64,000 nucleotides of DNA, taken from assembly GCA_030848705.1 (NCBI GenBank), contig JAUIZM010000016.1, forward strand, positions 186,001 through 250,000, given 5' to 3'. The notes below the pieces were generated by a model. That model was not told the DNA's origin and ran no database searches. It worked only from the letters and a program-made list of their open reading frames with translations. Of this stretch, positions 57,901 through 64,000 are shown piece by piece. The translations under genes were made by a program, and so were the position numbers. Each line of letters opens with the position of its first letter. The stretch's first letter is position 1. The stretch comes from Heracleum sosnowskyi. Taxonomy: Eukaryota > Streptophyta > Magnoliopsida > Apiales > Apiaceae.

Positions 57901-59435
57901 AACATTTCATTAATCTCATTTTTATGACCAGTATCATCCCAATCTTGACCAAAGTAATTTTGACAAAAGTTAAGAACATCATCAACATTCATGATTTCAT
58001 TATCAACTAACTCATCAATCATGTTAATTTCTATGGGTTGGTCAAAAAGCTCATTGGGTTGATTTCCTACATTGAAAATGTTGAGATCAATTTGCATGTT
58101 TCCAAATGTGAGTTTCATTAATCCATTCCTACAGTTGATCAAAGCATTAGAGGTGGCAAGAAAAGGTCTTCCTAGAATGATGGGAATTTGATTTTTGAGA
58201 TTTTGGACAGGTTCGGTTTCTAGAACAATGAAATCGACAGGGAAGACAAAATCACCAACCTTAATCAACACATCTTCCACCATACCCTTAGGAATTTTGA
58301 CAGAACGGTCAGCTAACTGAAGAGTGGTAGTAGTCTCTTTAAGTTCACCTAAACCCAGGTCTTGATAGACAGATAATGGAAGAAGATTCACACTAGCTCC
58401 TAGATCGAGTAAAGCTTTATCAATGAAAGTATTACCAATGACACAAGAAATGGTAGGACAACCAGGATCCTTATACTTTAAAGGGATTTGATTTGACAAG
58501 ATAGAACTAACATTAGATGTTAAGAAAGCTTTCTTAGGAACATGAGTGGTTCTTTTATGAGTACACAAATCTTTTAGACACTTAGCATAAGAGGGAACTT
58601 GTTGAATTGCATCTAAAAGAGGAATGTTAATCTTGACTTGCTTGAAGACTTCCAAAATCTTATCTAATTGAGCAGATTGTTTATTTGAAGTAAGTCTGTG
58701 AGGAAACGGGGCTTTTGGCTTAAAGACTTTTTCAATAGACACATCAGATTGGGGTTTTGAAGGTGGTTCATCAGAGGGTGATGCCTCATTAGATTCAACT
58801 TCTTCAGGACTCTTGGGATTGGAAGATTGTTTAAGACTAGGATTCAAGAGTAAAGGATTTGGTTCAGATGTAAGCTTATCTTCTGCTTGAGTATTGACAC
58901 CAGCATGATTATTGAATTGATTACCAGACCTTAGAGAGATAACAGAATTCACATTTTCATGAGACTTTTGATTTGGATGAAATTTAGGATTAGGCTCGGG
59001 TTGACTAGGAAATCGATTTTTCTCTCTCTCACTGATGGTGTTTGCCAATTGACTAACTTGGACCTCTAGTTTAGATATGGCTTGAGCGTTAGAATTTAGA
59101 AATTGCCTATCTTGGGTCATAGTGTTCATGAAATTTTGTTGAGATTTGATTAATGCCTCCACACTCTTTTCTAAAGAAGTAAATCTTTTATCAGATTCGG
59201 CAAAACCAGGAGGATTCAAAGGGACTGAATTTTGATATTGACCGAGATTTTGTGGAGGATATGAGTTAGGATTTTGAGTTGGGTATGGACCAGGATTGGG
59301 CTTTTGAAAAGCAGGTTGAGAATTTTGGTTATACTTGTTGTATTGACCTTGGTTCCATGAGAAATTTGGATGATTTTTCCAACCAGGATTGTATGTGGAT
59401 GAATAGGGATCATTCCTAACTCTAGATTGAAACAT
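54918..59435 (-). CDS. Athila B gag C-terminus and pol polyprotein, 1,505 aa
   Basis: One uninterrupted frame. Residues 1-140 are the gag tail (NDPYSSTYNPGWKNHPNFSW, then Pro/Asn/Gln-rich). Protease: DLGAS at 344-348 and IPIILGRPF at 418-426. Reverse transcriptase: FRKLNPATRKDHFPLPF near 693-709 and the catalytic FIDD at 789-792. RNase H: CDASD at 937-941 and YTDHSAL at 1002-1008. Integrase: zinc residues His1144, His1151, Cys1182 and Cys1185, and catalytic Asp1214, Asp1273 and Glu1309. The C-terminus has RWEGPFVVKVVFPHGA. All key catalytic residues are present. The reading start at 59435 is only the first Met after a stop at 59447-59445; in the same frame the upstream gag continues, so the natural product is a longer gag-pol. 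Confidence 0.92.
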   Translation of the reverse strand: MFQSRVRNDPYSSTYNPGWKNHPNFSWNQGQYNKYNQNSQPAFQKPNPGPYPTQNPNSYPPQNLGQYQNSVPLNPPGFAESDKRFTSLEKSVEALIKSQQNFMNTMTQDRQFLNSNAQAISKLEVQVSQLANTISEREKNRFPSQPEPNPKFHPNQKSHENVNSVISLRSGNQFNNHAGVNTQAEDKLTSEPNPLLLNPSLKQSSNPKSPEEVESNEASPSDEPPSKPQSDVSIEKVFKPKAPFPHRLTSNKQSAQLDKILEVFKQVKINIPLLDAIQQVPSYAKCLKDLCTHKRTTHVPKKAFLTSNVSSILSNQIPLKYKDPGCPTISCVIGNTFIDKALLDLGASVNLLPLSVYQDLGLGELKETTTTLQLADRSVKIPKGMVEDVLIKVGDFVFPVDFIVLETEPVQNLKNQIPIILGRPFLATSNALINCRNGLMKLTFGNMQIDLNIFNVGNQPNELFDQPIEINMIDELVDNEIMNVDDVLNFCQNYFGQDWDDTGHKNEINEMLESTIPSSNRESEPFPLPLYEANKSVETSPPELELKPLPETLKYMFLGPSDSFPVIIASDLTPSQEEELLIVLRKNKESIGWSISDIKGISPAIVQHRIHLVDDAKPVREPQRRLNPTLKEVVRKEILKCLDNGIIYPISDSSWVSPVQVVPKKSGITVVVNEDDELVPTRVQSGWRMCIDFRKLNPATRKDHFPLPFIDQMLERLAGHSYYCFLDGFSGYFQIPIAPEDQEKTTFTCPFGTFAYRRLAFGLTTAPATFQRCMMSIFSDMVGEFLEIFIDDFSIFGSSFHQCLHHLDLVLKRCKETNLVLNWEKCHFMVKEGIVLGHKISSKGIEVDKAKIDLIANLSPPKSVKEIRSFLGHVGFYRRFIKDFSKKARPLTNLLSKDIKFEFSSECLQSFEHLKKELTSAPIIQSPDWNQPFELMCDASDYAVGAVLGQRINKIPHVIYYASKTLNDAQLNYSTTEKELLAIVFALEKFRSYLIGSKIIVYTDHSALRYLFSKKDSKARLIRWVLLLQEFDLEIMDKKGSENVVADHLSRLVVESSMDIPLNESFPDEHLLSISTTPWFADIVNYLVTGEIPSHSSKQDKSKFLSQVKYFFWDDPYLFKYCPDQIIRRCVSNHEFRSVLSFCHDQACGGHFSAKKTAAKILQYGFYWPNLFKDSAEFCAACSRCQHLGKITRRNMMPMNPILVIEIFDVWGIDFMGPFPNSFGNLYILLAVDYVSKWVEAIPTKSNDNKVVLKFLKENIFSRFGTPRAIISDQGKHFKNHQFESLLKKYSITHKLATPYHPQTSGQVEVSNRQIKQILEKTVNSNRKDWSVKLIDALWAYRIAFRTVLGMSPYRLVFGKACHLPVELEHRAFWAIKELNFDLPTAGSHRKLQLSELEELRNDAYENAKIYKERTKLLHDKSILRKSFSPGQKVLLYNSRLHLFPGKLRSRWEGPFVVKVVFPHGAIEIENPNTSETFKVNGQRLKPFLELPVDSEEEVIHLLDS

Positions 59436-59444
59436 GGCATTGGC

Positions 59445-60452
59445 TTATTCAATTTCAGGAAAATTTTCTATCAAATGATTAGGAGAATTACAATTTGCAC
59501 ACAGAAACACTTGTGAGGACACCTTGTTGGTTTCTAAGGCTTCTAGACGTCTAGTGAGAGTAGCTAACTTAGCTTCGGTTGCAATAGAATTACCAACTAC
59601 GTGTACGCCCTTAGATTTTTCAGTTTCCTGACTGGGTTCCCTAGTTGACTCCCACAACATTGTTCTTTCAGCTAACTCTTCAAAAAATTGCCAAGCTTCT
59701 TCATCAGTTTTATCCATAAACCTACCATTACACATAGACTCTAACAAGGCAGTGGTTTGGCTATCTAAGGCTTCATAGAGAATTTTACAAAGTCTCCATT
59801 TTTCTATACCATGTTGAGGACACTTAGACAACAACTTTTGAAATCTATCAAAATATTTCCAAAAAGACTCATTTGGATTTTGTTGAAATTGGTTGATTTC
59901 ATTCCTAAGCCTGTTAGGCTTATGGTTGGGAAAATATTTTTTAAGAAATATAGCAACAAATCCCTCCCATGTGGAAATAGAATTAACGGGTAGACTATAC
60001 AACCACTGTTTAGCATCTTCTTTTAAAGCAAAGTTAATGAGTCTGAGCCTAATGGAATCCTCACTTAACTGTTGAAGTTTTTGTAAAGCACACACTTCCT
60101 CAAATTCTCGAATGAAAAGATATGGATCCTCTCCCTCTACCCCAGCAAACCTAGGTAACATGCTAATGTTATGATGTTTGATTTCAAAATTGTTTGCGGT
60201 TACTGCTGGTAGCACTATGCATGAGGGTTGAGCGGTACGAGCGGGGTAACAACGTTCTTTAAGAGAAACAGCCATGACGGTTGTTGGAACTTCTACTTCT
60301 TTTGACTCAATTTTAGTGGGTGAAGAGAAATCGAGTTGTCTTGCTACTCCAGGTAATGAAAGGTCGGATTGTCTCACTAATCTAGATGTATTATCTCGAA
60401 CCCAAGTACTTTGCATACAAGAGAAACAATCAACTAAGCACGTAGAAGACAA
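59445..60452 (-). CDS. Athila B gag N-terminal part, 335 aa
   Basis: Capsid domain of the young Athila: NNFEIKHHNISMLPRFAG, EDPYLFIREFEEVC, LKEDAKQWLYSLP, IFLKKYFPNHKPNRLR and FDRFQKLLSKCPQHG. It ends in a degenerate knuckle, CANCNSPNHLIENF, whose fourth zinc ligand is Phe instead of Cys. The TAA at 59447-59445 lies within gag, since the following codons (ANAMFQSRVRNDPYS) are typical gag sequence in the same frame. It is therefore most simply a point mutation, though stop readthrough is conceivable. Start chosen at the first Met (60452); the exact N-terminus is uncertain. Confidence 0.85.
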   Translation of the reverse strand: MSSTCLVDCFSCMQSTWVRDNTSRLVRQSDLSLPGVARQLDFSSPTKIESKEVEVPTTVMAVSLKERCYPARTAQPSCIVLPAVTANNFEIKHHNISMLPRFAGVEGEDPYLFIREFEEVCALQKLQQLSEDSIRLRLINFALKEDAKQWLYSLPVNSISTWEGFVAIFLKKYFPNHKPNRLRNEINQFQQNPNESFWKYFDRFQKLLSKCPQHGIEKWRLCKILYEALDSQTTALLESMCNGRFMDKTDEEAWQFFEELAERTMLWESTREPSQETEKSKGVHVVGNSIATEAKLATLTRRLEALETNKVSSQVFLCANCNSPNHLIENFPEIE

Positions 60453-61328
60453 GAGCTATAAGTAAACACCCAAAAATGGAAAATCAAAAGAAAAATCTAT
60501 CTTATCCTAAAAAAAATCTAGACCTTGCTCCTAACAATAAGATACTACTAAAAGTAACAGCTCAAAAAGCATTCGTCGTGACTGGCCAGGCAGGAGGAAG
60601 CATTGCCAAGAGGCTAACCACCATTCTAGGCACCAGTCTAAAGGCCAGGTAAGCTTTCGCTAGTCCTAGACACCACCGAAAAATACTTAGTGATTTGTTC
60701 CTCCTAGATTCTCTTCCTAGTTGAGCGCGATATCCTAGGGGCTAACGTCTAATTAATTTTATTAAGGGAAAAGGAATGCAAGATGAACGAATTAGTGATT
60801 TGTGGGCCAAGGAAAGAGTGATGAAATCCCTCACCTTATCTTGAAATTGGGTGGTGCCCTTAAGATTGATTTGATGATGCAACACACAAAGAACGAGAAA
60901 TAAACACTTATGGATGCACTAAACTATGTGTTCTATTCTAAATTGTACGTACCTCTTTCCTCCAGCAATCACCACAATTGTATAAGATGGAAAGCGATAA
61001 AGACAATAAATAAATCTAGATGATGTGATCCTATGTGAGAGAATGAATGATGCAACAAATTGGATTTTAACAAATAACTAACTTATATTTTTGGATTTTT
61101 CAAATATTTAATTTTTTTGTGTTTTTCAATAATGATGGAAAGAAAATAGAGAGAGGTGATACGGAATACCGAAAAGCGCTTCCAAAAATTTCACAAGAGA
61201 CAACGAGGCCTTCTAGCAATCTTCTTGTCCAAGCTTTCCTCCGCTTCAATGTATCCTAAAAGACAAACAATGTAGAACAAGAAACTAATCCGAAGAATTA
61301 AATATCAAGGAGTGAAAATTACCAATAG
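60453..61328 (-). other. Athila B 5' leader
   Basis: Non-coding sequence between the primer site and gag on the minus strand. Nothing recognisable apart from short low-complexity T runs. Presumably it holds the packaging and dimerisation signals of the element. Confidence 0.6.
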
Positions 61329-61346
61329 TCCCCGGCAGCGGCGCCA
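61329..61346 (-). promoter_or_regulatory. Primer-binding site of Athila B (tRNA-Asp type)
   Basis: On the minus strand TGGCGCCGCTGCCGGGGA follows the 5' LTR after AGTTTT. It is the same 18-mer and spacer as in Athila A. Confidence 0.88.
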
Positions 61347-61352
61347 AAAACT

Positions 61353-62521
61353 TGATGTGTAAAAATAATGTAAACTGCAAGCGCACAGTGTTCAGTTGTA
61401 GCAATCACAGATCGATCCACAGAGATTATGAATTTTCGAAACCCTAACAATTAACTCAGGCGAACTAGAGAAATAAGATTTGAGATGAGATTTGTTTAAC
61501 CTAATTAACAATTAAAATCAGATAAGGAAAACCTAGGAATCCGAATCCATTAATCAATCACAATTAATATTAACTCGCCCTAAAATCAATTCTCTTTACT
61601 TCACAAATAAGATGTATCAATTAACGAGAAAAGCATACACTATGAAACTTGTTATCTAAAAATAACCTATCAAAACTTCATTGAGCAAGCATAGGCTATG
61701 AAAAATAAATCCGGTAACAATAATATATCAAAATCACTTTGTCAATTTAACAATTAAGCACCAAGAAAAATTATGAGAACCAATTAATAGGAACGAGAAG
61801 ATGTCAACAATAATCAAATTAACTTCATCTTCATCCTAGGGCAAGAGATTTAGCTAAACATGATAATTAATCTAAGAAAACAATTATGAACAAAACATAT
61901 AATAATTGTTAAACAAGTAATATAAATTAAATAATTTAATAACCTAATGTATGCGGGAATCACCTGGACAATTAATAGAAAAGCTAAGTTAAATAATTAA
62001 TGGCGTACGTTTATGTAATAAATTAATAAACTACCAAACTACCGAAGCATACAGGTAACTGAAATTAAGCAGGGACAACAATTAAAAGACGTGAAGGCAT
62101 GATAGAAAACAAGAAATAATAATATATTAATATTATGGAGTGAAAGTATATGCTGGATAATAGCCACCAGCAACAGTTAAAACAGAAAATTATACAGCTA
62201 TCAAATTTTAGGTGTCTCAAATACAAGAGGGGGATCTATATATATAGGAAAAATAATGGGCTTGGGCTCTTTGACTACAAATCGGATTCTAGAAATATTT
62301 CCTCAATTCCTTTTTTCTTCTCCGATAAGTTTTCCAATTTTTCTTCAATTTCCTTTTGACTTCAAGTATTTCCATCTCCTTGCCTTTTTTCACCTTTTTC
62401 TGCTTGAAATATGATTTTATTTATTTTCCTACAAAACAAAAGAAAACAATTTATTAAATAATAAAATTACGAAAACAAACATAAAATAGGTATTAAAAAT
62501 GTATTAATTATGGACCTATCA
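61353..62521 (-). repeat. 5' LTR of Athila B
   Basis: 1,169 bp, the same length as the 3' LTR and about 99% identical by eye. Confidence 0.93.
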
Positions 62522-62526
62522 ATATG

Positions 62527-64000
62527 GATGTAGATTTTCGGATGATACCCCTATTGATCTTGTTCTATTCTTTTGTAAGATGTCGTGATACCCGTTTTGC
62601 AGAGTCGGACCAGCTCAAGGTACATGCACCATAGATGAACTCTAAGAGATACAACTATGTGTTCCGAAATTCGAAACGAAGCTATAGAACGATTTTGTGA
62701 CCGAAATTAGTAGTTCGAAAGATGAAGCTTATAGGAATTGAGATAGTGCCCTCCGACAATAAGTCTTTCGTACGTATCCTCTTAAAGATTTTTTTTTCTT
62801 CCCAAATGAGCTGTTAGTGTTTACAAGTGATGTTTTCATTCCAGAATCAACGGTTGCGCCTTATTAGCGACGATTGTTGGAATTTTTTTTTCCATTTGAG
62901 TTCGCTCAGACGTTTTCATTCTTGCTTGAAAGGCATCTATATTGTTTAGAGGTCAATTTATCTACCACTATCTACTTCGAAAATATAAGTTCTTTTCATA
63001 ACTCTTCTTATATTTGACTCTTTTCTGATACTGAGATGAATAACCCTATAAATAGGGGATGACTGTCTGTCTGTGTGATAGAAGTCTGGTGGGACGCCAC
63101 CTATTTGTATTGTTGCTTGTCGTTAGAGTACTGAAGGCTGGCCACCTTGTGTACTATGACGGTTGTCCTAATGACACATGCAATGGAACAAATGTTCAAT
63201 GATCATTTTGATCTCTCAGTTAACCCCTTATAAAAGATTAGCATTACCAAGAATTGATTATACATACGTCATTGTTCAACATTTTCCATCTCTGAGTTAT
63301 TTTGTTCAAGGTTCTTATGGATCATAAAAGGATTAGTGCTTTAAAGTTGCGACAGTGTATGCTGACATTTCAAAGTGATGATACTTCTTTTCCAGAAATG
63401 GGGAATTCAACAAATTAAGTTTGAGTAATGATCGTTAAAAAGGAAGAGACCGTCACACTAGTTCGTTCGTCATATCTTCAAAACCCATACACAGTGTTTT
63501 ATAGTTTGGTATTAAGGTCCTATGAATTTAATTTGGATATGGAGAAATTATTGGAACAACCCTTTTGAAGTGAGAAAATAAGTTATGTGGGATACACCTA
63601 TGATATCTTGCGTGATGATACAATAATAACCCTCTTCCATTTGAGAAAAGATAGAGTACATAATTTACATTTCCCTATCCCTTAAATTCCGATATAGTAG
63701 TTAAAGGATGGTTCAACTATGGAAGTTTTGAGATTCAATATTTAAGACATTTAAATTGATTTTGAGCCTTTTCTTATAGAAGTTCCAAGATGATTCCACG
63801 AATTAGTCCAGAACGACCTATCCCGGACCTATTAAAAAGACTAGTGTTGTTACGAAGGTTTCCATCTATCTGTTTGATTGATTTGGGAGCTGCAAGATCT
63901 TTTATATCAGAGAATTTTATGAATAAACTGGATATTCAATCAGTACCATTAGGGGAAACTTTGGTTATAGAAGTAGCAAATCAGGAAACAGTTCTTATAG
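62527..64000 (+). pseudogene. Tekay-like internal region, part 2: decayed gag and protease
   Basis: Continues the chromovirus after the Athila B insertion. Most of it is stop-ridden. Near the right edge a frame reads CLIDLGAARSFISENFMNKL and then VIEVANQETVLI (about 63867-64000). This matches the Ty3/gypsy chromovirus protease (a DxGAxxSFIS motif). The gag region before it cannot be aligned with confidence. RT, integrase with chromodomain, and the 3' LTR would lie beyond the window. Confidence 0.6.

Larger units (their letters stand above)
51907..62521 (-). mobile_element. Athila B: nearly intact Ty3/gypsy Athila element
   Basis: A 10,615-bp minus-strand element flanked by perfect ATATG duplications (51902-51906 and 62522-62526). 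Both LTRs are 1,169 bp and differ at only about nine positions by eye (under 1%), so it is the youngest datable insertion here. From its 5' end it has LTR (62521-61353), primer site, a leader of about 0.9 kb, gag, pol, a 1.8-kb 3' region and LTR (53075-51907). Gag and pol share one frame, broken by a single TAA. It sits inside the Tekay-like element. Confidence 0.94.

Noticed and set aside
59436..59447. Programmed stop readthrough between gag and pol of Athila B
   Set aside because: The TAA lies in the middle of gag rather than at its end and lacks a typical readthrough context (it is followed by GCC). A single point mutation is simpler, though not disproved.

Overview
This window is nuclear DNA from a flowering plant, most likely a eudicot with a large, repeat-rich genome. 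The evidence is two intron-containing plant genes with GT-AG splice sites and TATA boxes (an ABCG half-size transporter and a UGT85-type glucosyltransferase), together with plant-specific retroelement lineages (Tat, Athila, Tekay-like and SIRE-like) and a CACTA DNA transposon. I cannot name the species from sequence alone. All coordinates, frames and splice sites were read by eye.

Layout. 1-1.8 kb: decayed minus-strand LINE-type ORF1 (DUF4283-like). 1.9-4.4 kb: AT-rich intergenic DNA with a probable non-autonomous DNA transposon. 4.5-7.9 kb: ABCG transporter, eight coding exons. 8.1-8.9 kb: small repeats, a CACTA end and an LTR/PBS fragment. 9.27-10.93 kb: UGT gene, two exons. 10.9-12.8 kb: non-coding DNA with three different tandem-repeat arrays (83, 41 and about 40 bp). 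From 12.86 kb to the end the window is one nest of transposons.

The nest. The base layer is a Tat-lineage Ty3/gypsy element (LTR about 12864-13396, PBS, gag, protease, RT, RNase H plus a second RNase H). It is split by three insertions. (1) A SIRE-like Ty1/copia element lies at 15159-25043 (TSD GGAAG) and carries an extra, unbroken 454-aa ORF. (2) An Athila element, 'Athila A', lies at 26278-46378. It is itself interrupted by a 4.8-kb solo-LTR-like element in its 5' LTR (26623-31447, TSD CAAAT) and by a 5.7-kb CACTA element in its protease region (34653-40343). (3) A Tekay-like chromovirus starts at 47780 with a 3.5-kb LTR. It is interrupted by a young, nearly intact minus-strand Athila element, 'Athila B' (51907-62521, TSD ATATG), and runs off the right edge. 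The split Tat and Athila reading frames resume on the far side of each insertion, which confirms the nesting.

Most notable: (a) the CACTA element contains three exons with their introns from the kinase domain of a Raf/CTR1-like protein kinase, in antisense, plus eleven tandem copies of a ~175-bp unit; (b) the copia element is peppered with an 8-mer, AGCAAGCT, in LTRs and genes, read in all three codon frames, so it is conserved as DNA rather than protein; (c) Athila A shows a parallel case with a GC-rich block present in its LTRs, gag and 3' untranslated region; (d) the copia element's extra ORF is unbroken while its pol has three stops.
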